This document shows positions 1 to 9,732 of a stretch of DNA of 21,808 bases, in pieces. The notes beneath the pieces are model-generated. The model had not been told where the DNA came from. It made no database searches and saw only the letters and a program-made list of their open reading frames with translations. The stretch is from NCBI GenBank assembly GCA_003132865.1, contig PKYZ01000194.1, positions 1-21,808 on the forward strand. Reading direction: 5' to 3'. A program made the position numbers and the translations under genes. This DNA comes from Bryobacterales bacterium (lineage in GTDB: Bacteria; Acidobacteriota; Terriglobia; Bryobacterales; Bryobacteraceae). Each line of letters opens with the position of its first letter. The first letter of the stretch is position 1.

Positions 1-30
1 GGCGCGGGCGACTCGCCCGCGCCTTTTCTT
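1..30 (+). terminator. Rho-independent terminator of an upstream gene
   Basis: A near-perfect GC inverted repeat (arms 1-11 and 13-23, so the real loop must open a few pairs) is followed directly by TTTTCTT at 24-30. This is the classical intrinsic terminator form for a plus-strand transcript entering from outside the window. It isolates the following gene from upstream transcription. The opposite strand shows no T-run within the window. Confidence 0.75.
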
Positions 31-64
31 GCTGCCAACAAACGTTCTGCGAGTTCATGTCACT

Positions 65-760
65 TTGAAACCAAAGATCCTTCTCTCGTGGAGCAGCGGC
101 AAAGATAGTGCCTGGACCCTGCACGTACTTCGTCAGCGCGGTGACGTTGAGGTAGTCGGTCTGCTCACCACAATTAACACCCATTTTCAGCGGGTCGCCA
201 TGCACGGCACACGACACACGCTGCTGAAGGCACAAGCCAACGCGACTCGCGTGCCGCTCTGGGAAGTTCCGTTACCCTGGCCTTGCAGTAACGATATCTA
301 TGAAGAGGCGATGTCGACCGCCTGTGCCTCGGCCGTTCAGCAAGGGATCTCCGCCGTCGCTTTCGGCGATCTCTTTCTCGAAGATGTTCGTCGCTACCGC
401 GAAGACCGCCTCCGCGGTACCGGACTCGAACCAATGTTCCCGCTCTGGGGTCGAGATACACGGCAACTGATTCTAGAAATGCTGGATGCCGGTCTGCGTG
501 CCCGGATCATCTGTGCCGATCCTTCGAAGCTAGCCGGCGATTTTATCGGCCGCGATCTCGACTACGATTTATTAAGTCGTCTGCCAGCCGCGGTTGATCC
601 TTGCGGCGAGAACGGTGAGTTTCACACTTTCACCCACGCCGGGCCTATGTTCCTTCAACCGATTCCCATCAAGGACGGCGAAACCGTGACGCGCGACGGA
701 TTCCTCTTTGCGGATGTCCTGCCCGATTCCGAGATGGCCATGGCCAACAACGATCGTTAA
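65..760 (+). CDS. Dph6-like ATP-pyrophosphatase (diphthine-ammonia ligase family)
   Basis: The N-terminus carries the PP-loop motif SSGKDS (about residues 10-15), which binds ATP and releases pyrophosphate. Further on come FGDLFLEDVRRYRE, an ICADPSKL segment and near the C-terminus a GENGEFHTF block, matching the signature order of the Diphthami_syn_2 / MJ0570-type family. In eukaryotes and archaea the family amidates diphthine on elongation factor 2. Bacteria do not make diphthamide, so the bacterial substrate is unknown and another adenylation-dependent amidation or thiolation is likely. No ATG or GTG precedes the motif in frame. TTG at 65 is preferred because TTG at 29 lies inside the terminator T-run, although 29 remains possible. 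The next gene starts 35 bases after the stop, so co-transcription is likely. Family call is firm, function is not. Confidence 0.85.
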   Translation: MKPKILLSWSSGKDSAWTLHVLRQRGDVEVVGLLTTINTHFQRVAMHGTRHTLLKAQANATRVPLWEVPLPWPCSNDIYEEAMSTACASAVQQGISAVAFGDLFLEDVRRYREDRLRGTGLEPMFPLWGRDTRQLILEMLDAGLRARIICADPSKLAGDFIGRDLDYDLLSRLPAAVDPCGENGEFHTFTHAGPMFLQPIPIKDGETVTRDGFLFADVLPDSEMAMANNDR

Positions 761-795
761 CAACACGAACTAGAACTGACACCGAAAGACTCGCT

Positions 796-1581
796 ATGTC
801 TTCCACTAACGTCCTCATCACCGGTGCCTCCGGCGGCATCGGATACGAACTCGCCAAACTCTTCGCCCGCAACCATCACAACCTGGTGCTCGTCGCCCGC
901 AGCGCCGACAAGCTCGCGCAGGTTGCCAAAGAACTGCAATCGCAAGGCGTCACAGTGAAGACGATTGCCCTCGATCTCGCCGAGCGACCCGCACCCAAGT
1001 TCCTCTTCGACCAACTCCAGCGCGAAGGCATCGCCATCGACATCCTCATCAACAATGCCGGCGTGGGCCTCTACGATCCCGCCTGGAGCGCGCCCCTCTC
1101 CGATGCGCGCAGCTTGTTCGAGTTGAATTTCTTCGCGCCGCTGGCCCTGACGCAGCTCGTGGCCCCGCACATGCGCGCGCGCTCGAGCGGTGTCATCGTG
1201 AATGTTTCGTCCGTGGCCGGGAGGGTCACGCTGCCGTGGCTCACGCTCTATTCCGCCTCCAAGTACGCCCTGTGCTCGCTTACCGACGGCCTGCGCATGG
1301 AGCTGAAGAAGGACGGCATTCACACCATTACGGTTTGTCCCGGCTACGTGAAAACGAACTTCCAAGATCACGCGCTGGGCGGCGAGGCGCCGCCTAAAAT
1401 CGCGCGCAGTAAACAATTCGCCATCACGCCCGAGCAGTGCGCCGAAGCCATCGCGCGCGGTGTGGAGCGCGGCGCGCGTACCGTGATGGCGCCCAGATCC
1501 GGCTGGCTGTTCGTGTTGGCCGAGCGTCTTTTTCCCTCTCTGGTTGACGCGCAACTCGCCGCCATCTTGCACGACGTATGA
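796..1581 (+). CDS. Short-chain dehydrogenase/reductase (classical SDR)
   Basis: This 261-residue protein is a single Rossmann domain of classical SDR length. The cofactor motif TGASGGIG is at residues 9-16, the NNAG motif follows beta-4, a VNVSS serine segment lies near residue 138, and the catalytic pair Y152/K156 is in YSASK. An arginine just after the glycine motif (VLVARSADKL) suggests NADP(H). A PGYVKTNF segment after the active site is typical of the family. The substrate cannot be read from sequence; relatives act on 3-oxoacyl, sugar or steroid alcohols. Its stop shares ATGA (1578-1581) with the start of shikimate kinase, so the two are translationally coupled. It is the first gene of the four-gene overlapping run. 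Confidence 0.93.
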   Translation: MSSTNVLITGASGGIGYELAKLFARNHHNLVLVARSADKLAQVAKELQSQGVTVKTIALDLAERPAPKFLFDQLQREGIAIDILINNAGVGLYDPAWSAPLSDARSLFELNFFAPLALTQLVAPHMRARSSGVIVNVSSVAGRVTLPWLTLYSASKYALCSLTDGLRMELKKDGIHTITVCPGYVKTNFQDHALGGEAPPKIARSKQFAITPEQCAEAIARGVERGARTVMAPRSGWLFVLAERLFPSLVDAQLAAILHDV

Positions 1582-2108
1582 TCCTGAAGCTGAAACGCAC
1601 GCCCGGCATCTACCTGGTCGGATTCATGGGATCCGGCAAGAGCACCATCGGCCGCCTGCTCGCCGAGCGGATCGGCTGGCACTTCGTCGATCTGGATGAA
1701 GAGATCGAAGCCGCGGAGAGAATGAGCATTCTCGAGATCTTCGAAACGCGCGGTGAGGCGGAGTTCCGGCGGGTGGAGCGTGAGAAGTTGCGCGAGCATG
1801 TGCGCGCCATCGAGTGCGGCCGGCCGGCGGTTCTGGCACTGGGCGGCGGCGCGATCGTCCAACCCGAAAACTACGCGCTGCTCGAAAACAACGGCGTCAC
1901 TATTTGGCTGGATTGCCCGTTCGAGACCCTCCGCCGGCGCGTCGAGCCGGCTTCTCACCGGCAGCTGGCGCGCGATCCCGTGAGCTTTGCGCAGCTCTAC
2001 GAAACCCGCCGCGAGTCCTACGCCCGTGTCGACTACCGCATTCCCATCGAGAGCGACGACCCGGCCGTCGCCCTGGAAGCCGCGCTCCGGCTGCCGTTAT
2101 TCAAATGA
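1578..2108 (+). CDS. aroK: Shikimate kinase
   Basis: Phosphorylates shikimate to shikimate-3-phosphate with ATP in the cytoplasmic aromatic amino acid pathway. The 176-residue length is normal. Visible motifs are Walker A GFMGSGKST (residues 15-23), the shikimate-binding DLDEEIE (38-44), the EAEFRRVE arginine segment, the LALGGGAIV glycine block and an HRQLARDP lid near residue 120. Common relatives carry RPLL at the lid, so the lid arginine appears kept while its neighbours vary. The start overlaps the SDR stop by ATGA, and its own stop overlaps the glycerate kinase start by ATGA at 2105-2108. No other shikimate-pathway gene is in the window. Confidence 0.96.
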   Translation: MILKLKRTPGIYLVGFMGSGKSTIGRLLAERIGWHFVDLDEEIEAAERMSILEIFETRGEAEFRRVEREKLREHVRAIECGRPAVLALGGGAIVQPENYALLENNGVTIWLDCPFETLRRRVEPASHRQLARDPVSFAQLYETRRESYARVDYRIPIESDDPAVALEAALRLPLFK

Positions 2109-3400
2109 AGCTTGAAGCAACGCTCCGCCGCCAGGCGCTCGCCATTTTCAAAGCCGCGCTGCATGCAGCCAATCCCGCGGAAGGCGTCGCCGGCCGGCTG
2201 GCGCGCGAGGATCTCAAGCGTTATCGCCACATCTACGTGGTCGGGGCAGGCAAGGCCGGCGCGGCAATGGCCCGCGCCGCCGAGCGCGTGTTGGGCCGCC
2301 GCATCGCGTGTGGCCTGCTGAACGTCAAGTACGGCCACATCGCTCCGTTGCGCCGCATTGAGCTGAATGAATGCGGCCATCCCGTGCCCGACCAGCGCGG
2401 TGTGGATGGCGCGCGGCGCATCGCCGAAATCGCCGCCAGCGCCGGTCCGGACGACTTGATGCTCTGCCTGATCTCCGGCGGCGCGTCCGCCCTCCTGCCG
2501 CTGCCCGCCGATCCCATCGCGCTCGACGAAAAACAGGAACTTACAAAATTGTTGTTGGCCTGCGGCGCCAGCATTCACGAGATCAACGCAGTCCGCAAGC
2601 ACATCTCCCAAATCAAAGGCGGCCAACTGGCGCGCCTGGCCTATCCCGCGCAGGTCCTCTCGCTGCTGCTCTCCGACGTGATCGGCGATAATCTCGACGT
2701 GATCGGCTCCGGCCCTACCGCGCCGGACGCCTCTACGTTCGCGCTCGCTTGCTCCATCTTGGACAAGTACGGGATCCTCCAACGCGTGCCCGCCTCCGTT
2801 CGCGAGCGCATTGAGCGCGGCTGCCGCGGCCGGATTCCCGAGACACCCAAACAGGGCGACCCAATCTTTGCCCGCGTGCGCAACGTGGTGATCGGCAGCA
2901 ACCGCCTCGCAGTGGATGCCGCCGCCGCACGCGCCCGCCAATTGGGTTTCCGCACGCTGGTGCTCTCGACATTCGTCGAAGGCGAGACGCGCGAGATCGC
3001 CCGTATGCACGCCGCCATTGCCAAAGAGATCGTGCATGCCGGGCGCCCGCTGGAGCCGCCGGCTTGCGTCATCACCGGCGGCGAGACCACCGTCACGCTG
3101 CGCGGCGACGGGCTGGGCGGACGCAATCAGGAATTCGTGCTGTCGGCGGCCATGGATATCGCAGGCCTCGAAAACGTGGTCGTGCTGAGCGCCGGCACGG
3201 ATGGCAGCGACGGCCCCACCGATGCGGCTGGCGCCATCGCCGACGGCCGCACGCTGACGCGCAACCCGCGCGCCCCGAAATTCCTGGCGCGCAACGATTC
3301 GTATCGTTATTTCGAAGGCTTGGGCGACCTGATCGTGACCGGCCCCACCCACACCAACGTGATGGATGTGCGCCTGATCCTGGTGGGAGAACAGCCGTGA
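2105..3400 (+). CDS. Glycerate 2-kinase (GK-II / MOFRL family)
   Basis: Phosphorylates D-glycerate to 2-phosphoglycerate with ATP, feeding glyoxylate, tartrate or serine-derived carbon into glycolysis. The 431-residue protein shows the two-domain class II order: an N-terminal GAGKAGAAMA glycine loop, GHPVPDQRG, SGGASALLP, VRKHISQIKGGQLA, LLLSDVIGD and IGSGPTAPD. The C-terminal MOFRL domain has ITGGETTVTLRG, GLGGRNQEF and GTDGSDGPTDAAGA. The ATG at 2105 overlaps the aroK stop (ATGA). The frame stays open upstream through aroK, but that extension has no family similarity. The stop overlaps the GTG of the TPR gene (GTGA, 3397-3400). No glyoxylate carboligase or tartronate semialdehyde reductase is adjacent; the SDR two genes upstream is a possible but unproven partner. 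Confidence 0.95.
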   Translation: MKLEATLRRQALAIFKAALHAANPAEGVAGRLAREDLKRYRHIYVVGAGKAGAAMARAAERVLGRRIACGLLNVKYGHIAPLRRIELNECGHPVPDQRGVDGARRIAEIAASAGPDDLMLCLISGGASALLPLPADPIALDEKQELTKLLLACGASIHEINAVRKHISQIKGGQLARLAYPAQVLSLLLSDVIGDNLDVIGSGPTAPDASTFALACSILDKYGILQRVPASVRERIERGCRGRIPETPKQGDPIFARVRNVVIGSNRLAVDAAAARARQLGFRTLVLSTFVEGETREIARMHAAIAKEIVHAGRPLEPPACVITGGETTVTLRGDGLGGRNQEFVLSAAMDIAGLENVVVLSAGTDGSDGPTDAAGAIADGRTLTRNPRAPKFLARNDSYRYFEGLGDLIVTGPTHTNVMDVRLILVGEQP

Positions 3401-3738
3401 GCTTCTGGCGCAAAGAAGTGATCGATTTCGCGCTGGATCGCGAAACTGCCGTGCACATTCGCGAACAGAAGGAATGGATCGCGCGCGAGCCGCGGAATCC
3501 GCGGCCCTGGTACAACCTGGCGCAACTCTACCGCATCGAGCAGAAGCAGGATGAAGCGCTGGCGTTGCTGCTGGAAGCGGTTCGGCTCGACGACGCCTGC
3601 GCCGGCGCGCACGTGGCGCTCACCGAGATTTACGCCGTCCGCGCAGACTACGCCGCGGCGCGAAGGCACGCCCACAAGGCCGCGGAGCACGGCAACCCGC
3701 GCGGCGTGGAGTTGCTGCGCCGGCAGGGAGTGGAGTAA
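3397..3738 (+). CDS. Small TPR-repeat protein
   Basis: A 113-residue soluble protein starting at GTG, with a 4-base overlap (GTGA) with the glycerate kinase stop. From about residue 35 it carries two to three tetratricopeptide helices: PRPWYNLAQLYRIEQKQDEA, then the ALLLEAVRLDD helix, then AHVALTEIYAVRADYAAARR. They have the usual spacing of small and aromatic residues. There is no signal peptide or membrane segment. TPR units bind other proteins; the partner is unknown. It closes the four-gene coupled run. The open frame continues far upstream inside glycerate kinase, but that part is an out-of-frame shadow. No terminator is visible after the TAA. Confidence 0.8.
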   Translation: MSFWRKEVIDFALDRETAVHIREQKEWIAREPRNPRPWYNLAQLYRIEQKQDEALALLLEAVRLDDACAGAHVALTEIYAVRADYAAARRHAHKAAEHGNPRGVELLRRQGVE

Positions 3739-3902
3739 GCAGCGCGCCGTACCGGATGTGAAGGATGTCCACTTCTTTCCGGCTCTCCACCACGCGATAA
3801 ATCACGCTGTAGATATGTGGCGTGTGGCCACCGGACTCGTCCGTAGGCTGCGAATGGCTTCCCGAAGCCCGCGATACCAATTGCGGGCGGCACCGGACGA
3901 CC
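3739..3902 (-). pseudogene. RelE/ParE-type toxin remnant, frameshifted
   Basis: Two frames on the minus strand each hold a piece of a RelE/ParE toxin. Positions 3832-3900 read SSGAARNWYRGLREAIRSLR, the family's central helix block. Positions 3739-3822 read HIYSVIYRVVESRKEVDILH followed by IRYGA, the family's C-terminal strand pair. Each frame stops or changes between the blocks, and the usual middle stretch and the N-terminus are missing. The remnant runs directly into an antitoxin remnant on the same strand, in the antitoxin-then-toxin order expected of these operons. No full-length product can be made. The call rests on pattern recognition of the family blocks, not on a search. Confidence 0.6.
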
Positions 3903-4016
3903 GCGCGCCGCGATGTCCAGAAGCCGCTGGTAGGCGCCGGAATCCTGCACCATCGCAGCGGTCTCATCATTCACTGGCCGCACTCCGGGCCGCTTTCGTT
4001 TTTTGGATTGCCTCAT
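3903..4016 (-). pseudogene. Phd/YefM-type antitoxin remnant
   Basis: From an ATG at 4016 the minus strand encodes about 38 plausible residues. They include NDETAAMVQDSGAYQRLLDI and end in AAR, which resembles the second half of Phd/YefM antitoxins, where a 'no-K-AAVV-d-aY..Ll' block is typical. The N-terminal DNA-binding part and the acidic C-terminal toxin-binding tail are absent, and the frame runs straight into toxin-derived sequence out of frame. A deletion joining antitoxin to toxin explains this. From 4017 to the Uma2 stop at 4084 nothing else is recognisable apart from a short 11-base tandem repeat. Confidence 0.5.
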
Positions 4017-4069
4017 GAAATCCCCTGCCTGCCGGTCGCTTGAGCCTCGGCGCGCAAACCATCTAATGC

Positions 4070-4091
4070 CGGCTAGTCCACGGCTAGTCCC
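4070..4091. repeat. Short tandem repeat, 2 x 11 bp, over the Uma2 stop
   Basis: CGGCTAGTCCA at 4070-4080 is followed at once by CGGCTAGTCCC at 4081-4091. The second copy contains the stop codon of the Uma2 gene (CTA at 4084-4086). It looks like a replication-slippage duplication and has no evident role. Confidence 0.6.
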
Positions 4092-4623
4092 GGTCTAACA
4101 AATCGCCAATGCGAATCGCAAATCCGGGGATGGGTTCCGGACGGAACTCGTCATTCTCATCCAGGATGGCGCGCCGATGCTCGGAAAACAGAAACACCTG
4201 CCTGGTTTCCACGGAAAAGATCCGGACTTCCTGTGTGCCGCACTGGCGATAACGCTTCGCCTTTTTGGTCAGCTTTTCGAACGTATCGTTGGCCGATACG
4301 ATCTCAATGGCTAAGTCCGGCACAAACCGCTGAACCCGCAGACTCTTGTTCAGCAACGGGCGCTTCGACTTGTTGTAGAAACTGACGTCAGGCCCGTGCG
4401 CATTGCCGTCGAAGTCGTATTCCTGCTCGGAAATGACATTGCCGAGTTGATTCTCTCTGACAAACGGTCGCAAGAGTTCTACCAGGGAATCCCGGAGCTC
4501 GTTGTATTGCGGTTTGTTGCCGGACACGTCTACCAGTTCGCCATCGACCAGCTCATGATTGCGCGCGAGAACATCGGGCAGCCGTTCATATTCGTCGATC
4601 GTCAGTTCATCACCAAGCATCAC
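4084..4623 (-). CDS. Uma2-family (DUF820) PD-(D/E)XK nuclease-like protein
   Basis: A 178- or 179-residue protein of the widespread Uma2 family, whose fold is that of restriction-endonuclease-like PD-(D/E)XK nucleases. Seen are the start block LTIDEYERLP, ELVDGELVDV, the acidic GPDVSFYN site, PDLAIEIVSANDTFEKLTKK with a glutamate and following lysines that fit the catalytic core, and a KRYRQCGTQEVRIF segment. The biological role of the family is unproven and it often occurs in many copies per genome. The annotated start is GTG (4623), immediately followed by ATG (4620); either may be used. The GTG directly abuts the TAG of the amidohydrolase upstream on the same strand, so the two are probably co-transcribed. 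Confidence 0.88.
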   Translation of the reverse strand: MMLGDELTIDEYERLPDVLARNHELVDGELVDVSGNKPQYNELRDSLVELLRPFVRENQLGNVISEQEYDFDGNAHGPDVSFYNKSKRPLLNKSLRVQRFVPDLAIEIVSANDTFEKLTKKAKRYRQCGTQEVRIFSVETRQVFLFSEHRRAILDENDEFRPEPIPGFAIRIGDLLDRD

Positions 4624-6303
<1,680 letters not shown>

Positions 6304-6309
6304 TCTCTG

Positions 6310-6315
6310 ATTGTA
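6310..6315 (-). promoter_or_regulatory. Candidate -10 box (TACAAT), possibly for a leaderless amidohydrolase mRNA
   Basis: On the minus strand TACAAT lies 6 bases upstream of the amidohydrolase ATG at 6303. A -10 box here would place the transcription start at or next to the start codon. The -35 region is poor. The same AT-rich stretch (TATAAAAT at 6314-6321) could serve the plus strand. The gap holds the only AT-rich DNA between the two divergent genes. Confidence 0.35.
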
Positions 6316-6332
6316 TAAAATGGGAGCTTTCC

Positions 6333-7907
6333 ATGAAACGAATCTCCAAATTCATCGCCATCGCCGTCGTGGTGCTGTCCTCCGCCCGGGCGCAGCCGCC
6401 GGGGTCGTCCCTCAAAGAGCGCATCGCCGCGATCCTGACCCGCCCGGAATACTTGCACGCCCGTTTCGGTATGGAGTTCTGGCACCTTGATGCGGACAAG
6501 CCCGCCTACCGTCTCAATGAACAACAGTTCTTCATCGCCGCCTCGACCACCAAGTTGCTGACGGAGGGCACGGCGCTCTCGTTGCTCGGGCCGGAATACA
6601 GGTTTCACACGCGCGTCTTCCGCACGGGTGCGATCGACGGAAGCGGCACCCTCAACGGAGATTTGATCCTGGTCGCGGCCGGCGATCCGAATCTGTCAAA
6701 CCGCATCCGGCCCGATGGAACCCTCGCCTTTCAAAACCAGGATCACGCGTATGATTCGATGCCCGGCGGCGCCAAGCTGGTTCCAGGCGATCCGCTGGCG
6801 GCCATCCGCGAGCTTGCCGCGCAAGTCGCCAAGGCCGGCATCAAGAAGATAGCCGGCCACGTTCTGGTGGATGTCAGCCTGTTTCCGGAAGGCGAACGCG
6901 AGCTTGGCACAGGTGTGGTCATATCGCCGATCGCCGTCAACGATAACTTGATCGATGTGACTATCGCATCTGAAGCCGAAGGTTCCACGCCCCGACTGAC
7001 CTTGTCTCCTGCGACCGCCTACGTACACATCACTAACCAACTCAAGACCGGCGCTCCGAGTAACAAGACGGCGGCGATCTCCTTCACCGATCGGCGCAAA
7101 CCGGATGCCAATTATTCTGTGACCGTGCAAGGGACTGTGCCCGCCGGGTTATCTCTTCTGCGGACCTATCGAGTTCCCGAGCCGAGCCGGTTTGCGCAAA
7201 TGACTTTCGTCGAAGCCCTGAAAGATGCGGGCGTCTCCGCTACCGCCGATCTGACTCTACCGGCCCCGGACTCTCACGCGCAGTCGTTCTACACGCCCGA
7301 GAACCAAGTGGCTGAGCATGTGTCGCCGCCGTTCACCGAAGAGGCCAAGATCACGTTGAAAGTCAGCCAGAACCTGCATGCCAGCATGACGCCCTACATC
7401 CTGGGCGCGGTCCTTGGGAAAAGCCGTGAAGACGCGTTACAAGCCGGCTTCGATCTCGAGAATCAGTTTCTCAAGAAGGCGGGGCTGGATGTCTCCGGCG
7501 CAAGCCAGAGCGACGGCGCCGGAGGCGACGCATTCTTCACGCCGGACTTCATGGTGCACTACCTGACTTATCTCTCGCGCCAGGACGCCGTGTTCCCCGC
7601 ATTTTTGCGGGCGCTGCCGGTGATGGGCAAAGACGGAACGCTGTGGGACATTCAAACCGATTCTCCCGCGGCCGGTCATGTGCATGCCAAGACCGGAACC
7701 CTCGGCGGTTCCGATCTGCTCCACCATTCACTGATGATCACCGGCAAAGGGATTGCGGGATACATCGACCGTAAGGACGGCCGGCGGCTGGCCTTCGCCG
7801 CGTACCTCAGTATGGTGGATGGCGACCCCGAGGCGATCATGCATCAAGTGGGAAACGTGCTGGGCGAGATCGCCGCGGCGGCCTACGACGCTCCGATCGA
7901 GCCCTGA
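6333..7907 (+). CDS. dacB: D-alanyl-D-alanine carboxypeptidase/endopeptidase, PBP4 type (S13)
   Basis: Trims or cleaves peptidoglycan cross-links in the periplasm. The 524-residue protein starts with a signal peptide (hydrophobic stretch 6-20, ending ARA before QPP). The serine nucleophile is in the S71-T-T-K74 box. The second box reads SDGAGG around 393-398 rather than a plain SxN. The third box is K453-T-G455. About 190 residues lie between K74 and the middle of the protein, matching the inserted domains II and III that mark PBP4. The ATG has GGGAG 6 bases upstream (6322-6326). It is convergent with the CpaE-like gene, 23 bases between stops, with no terminator hairpin seen. Confidence 0.93.
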   Translation: MKRISKFIAIAVVVLSSARAQPPGSSLKERIAAILTRPEYLHARFGMEFWHLDADKPAYRLNEQQFFIAASTTKLLTEGTALSLLGPEYRFHTRVFRTGAIDGSGTLNGDLILVAAGDPNLSNRIRPDGTLAFQNQDHAYDSMPGGAKLVPGDPLAAIRELAAQVAKAGIKKIAGHVLVDVSLFPEGERELGTGVVISPIAVNDNLIDVTIASEAEGSTPRLTLSPATAYVHITNQLKTGAPSNKTAAISFTDRRKPDANYSVTVQGTVPAGLSLLRTYRVPEPSRFAQMTFVEALKDAGVSATADLTLPAPDSHAQSFYTPENQVAEHVSPPFTEEAKITLKVSQNLHASMTPYILGAVLGKSREDALQAGFDLENQFLKKAGLDVSGASQSDGAGGDAFFTPDFMVHYLTYLSRQDAVFPAFLRALPVMGKDGTLWDIQTDSPAAGHVHAKTGTLGGSDLLHHSLMITGKGIAGYIDRKDGRRLAFAAYLSMVDGDPEAIMHQVGNVLGEIAAAAYDAPIEP

Positions 7908-7930
7908 GCAATCGCTCTTTACCGCCCAAC

Positions 7931-9124
7931 TCAGGCAGTTTTCAGTTGACGATTCTTTGCGGCAAGCCCTGCCAAGAATGGAAAGTATTTCCATGCCGGC
8001 GGCTTCTCTTCCAAGCCGGCCAGCTTGGCGGCCAAGCGGGCCGCCTGCGGCCGAATCACGCTCTTGCCGTCGAATAGGCCGGCAGAGCCTTCGGGCACGA
8101 TGATGGAGGACTGAATGCCCAGCACTTTGGACACTTCCAGCGCAGCCACGCAGTCCATCTTGGGAACCTGGTTCACGATCAAGGTGACCCGTCTCGACTC
8201 AAACCCCATTTCAGCCAGCCGATGGACGACTTGCCGCGTGTCTCTGACGGCGGCCAAATCAAAGGTGGTGATCAGCAACAGATCCGTCAGATCCGCGAGA
8301 AGACTCGCTGTGAACGGGCTGAGCCGGCCCAGGTCCAGCACAAGCCAAGGATAGAACGATCGCAGGAAGCGAAGCACGTACCGGATGCGGTGCGGACGCA
8401 TCTGTTCTTCTGAGCAGACGGGCGCAGTCAAAGGCAGGATCTCCAGATCCCCAGGTCCGTTGCAGACTACTTTTTCCCAAAAGCTCTGGTCCAACCGCAG
8501 CAGATCGTTGGCTGCGTCGAGAACGGTGTAAGTGGATTTCGCCCCCGTCAGGAAGCCGACCGCCGCCCCGCTCATATCCAGGTCGGCGAGCAGCACCCGT
8601 TGGCCGGTCTGCCGCTTCAACTCGAGGCTGGACTGGCAGGCAACCGTGGTGGTACCCACGCCGCCCTTGGCGCCGACGCACCCGATCACCCGCACAGGCG
8701 GACCCTGCGATTCCGTTCTGGTACAGTCTGCCTGGCTCTTTTGCCGCACGATCGCGTACCGCAGGCTGCGGTAAAGAAGATCGGGTTCCAGTTTGCTTTT
8801 GACCAGATAATCCTGCGCCCCGATTTGCACCGCTCGCAAAGCCAACGCTTCGCTGTCCAGGCCGCTCAAGATGACAATCGGCACGCCCGGAGCATGCATC
8901 CGCAAGGCCTCCAAGGCATCCAGCCCGTGGCACTCGGGGAGGCTCGTGTCGATTAGAACGACGTCAAAATCGCCTTTGGCCAAGCGGTCGAGGCCTGGCA
9001 GCAAGGCCTCCGACCATTGCAGATCGAATGACTGAACTTGCGATTGGGATAGCATATCCCGCACCTGGGCTGCGTATCCCGAATCGCTCTCAATTAACAA
9101 TACCTTCAAGCGTGGTTCCGGCAT
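7931..9124 (-). CDS. CpaE/TadZ-like protein: receiver domain plus MinD-type ATPase
   Basis: Residues 1-125 form a receiver-like domain with E12/D14, phospho-acceptor D59 (VVLIDTSLPE), S87 and K109 (DYLVKSKL), so it may be phosphorylated. From residue 145 a ParA/MinD ATPase follows with the deviant Walker A GAKGGVGTTT (151-160), in which the second lysine is replaced, as is common in TadZ/CpaE. LLADLDMSG and a later LVLDLGRLS stretch complete the nucleotide site. TadZ/CpaE proteins place Flp/Tad pilus machines at the cell pole. No other tad/cpa gene is in the window, so this is an orphan copy that might instead serve gliding, secretion or another polar system. GGAGGAG lies 11 bases before the ATG. 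Confidence 0.9.
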   Translation of the reverse strand: MPEPRLKVLLIESDSGYAAQVRDMLSQSQVQSFDLQWSEALLPGLDRLAKGDFDVVLIDTSLPECHGLDALEALRMHAPGVPIVILSGLDSEALALRAVQIGAQDYLVKSKLEPDLLYRSLRYAIVRQKSQADCTRTESQGPPVRVIGCVGAKGGVGTTTVACQSSLELKRQTGQRVLLADLDMSGAAVGFLTGAKSTYTVLDAANDLLRLDQSFWEKVVCNGPGDLEILPLTAPVCSEEQMRPHRIRYVLRFLRSFYPWLVLDLGRLSPFTASLLADLTDLLLITTFDLAAVRDTRQVVHRLAEMGFESRRVTLIVNQVPKMDCVAALEVSKVLGIQSSIIVPEGSAGLFDGKSVIRPQAARLAAKLAGLEEKPPAWKYFPFLAGLAAKNRQLKTA

Positions 9125-9281
9125 GCGGTGTGGCGCTCCTCCAGTTTTGTGTGGCCGGCTCGTGGGCCGCCATCAATCCAGGCTTTCAGCACGTGGCGGG
9201 CCAACCGCCGGGCAAAACGATTCGCTCGAGTTATCAGGGGTTGGGCGGTAGCCTGGCAGCCGCGAGCGCCGCCTGGCGGCA

Positions 9282-9333
9282 ATTTCCTGGCGGCGATGCG
9301 CCATTACAATAGCAGTTGGGAGGCGCCAGGAGA
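9282..9333 (+). promoter_or_regulatory. Candidate promoter and ribosome site for the small hypothetical gene
   Basis: TACAAT at 9305-9310 is a good -10 box; the -35 at 9283-9288 (TTTCCT, 16-base spacer) is weak. AGGAGA at 9328-9333, 7 bases before ATG 9341, is a strong ribosome site and fixes the start of the next gene. The rest of 9125-9281 holds only GC-rich sequence with small CCTGGCGGC repeats. Confidence 0.4.
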
Positions 9334-9340
9334 AGCCTGT

Positions 9341-9730
9341 ATGCGGTATAAGGAAACCACCACTCTCGATCTGCTGAAAGAATGCGATTACATTGTCTCC
9401 AGGGCGCTGGCCGGCAAGAATGCGATCATCATGATCGCTTGCCTGGTGTTCACCGCCTATGAGGGCGGCGATGCCTTCGCACTGGATCTCGATGACAAAT
9501 TCGCCTGCCCGCTTTGCGAGGAAGGCGAGAAGCTCAGATACCCGTTGTTTGAGACCGATACCAAGTGGGTGCTCAAATGGCCCTGGCACTATTACGTAGC
9601 CAGGGGGAATATCTACTTCGAGCGCATCGACGGCGGGGATTCGAGCGGGCTACCCTGGTTGACAGCGGGCGGAATCGAGCGCCACATCGCCAAGTACAAC
9701 CGCAGGGCTGGGACAAATTACCACCTTTAA
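9341..9730 (+). CDS. Small hypothetical protein with a CxxC pair
   Basis: Not recognised. It encodes 129 residues with a near-neutral, mixed composition and no signal peptide. A mildly hydrophobic stretch at 28-40 (AIIMIACLVFTAY) is too short and too close to charges to be a sure membrane span. C56 and C59 (CPLCEEGEK) could bind metal, but no second pair follows. Aromatic residues cluster at 76-93 (WVLKWPWHYYVARGNIYF). The frame is open back to 9128, but the strong ribosome site directly before ATG 9341 and the low-complexity look of the upstream part argue for this start. Its stop is 2 bases from the stop of the convergent PLP-enzyme gene. Confidence 0.6.
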   Translation: MRYKETTTLDLLKECDYIVSRALAGKNAIIMIACLVFTAYEGGDAFALDLDDKFACPLCEEGEKLRYPLFETDTKWVLKWPWHYYVARGNIYFERIDGGDSSGLPWLTAGGIERHIAKYNRRAGTNYHL

Positions 9731-9732
9731 CC

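Noticed and set aside
2033..3352. Long minus-strand open frame opposite glycerate kinase
   Set aside because: It mirrors the real gene in a GC-rich sequence and has low-complexity Ala/Gly/Arg composition with no family motif.
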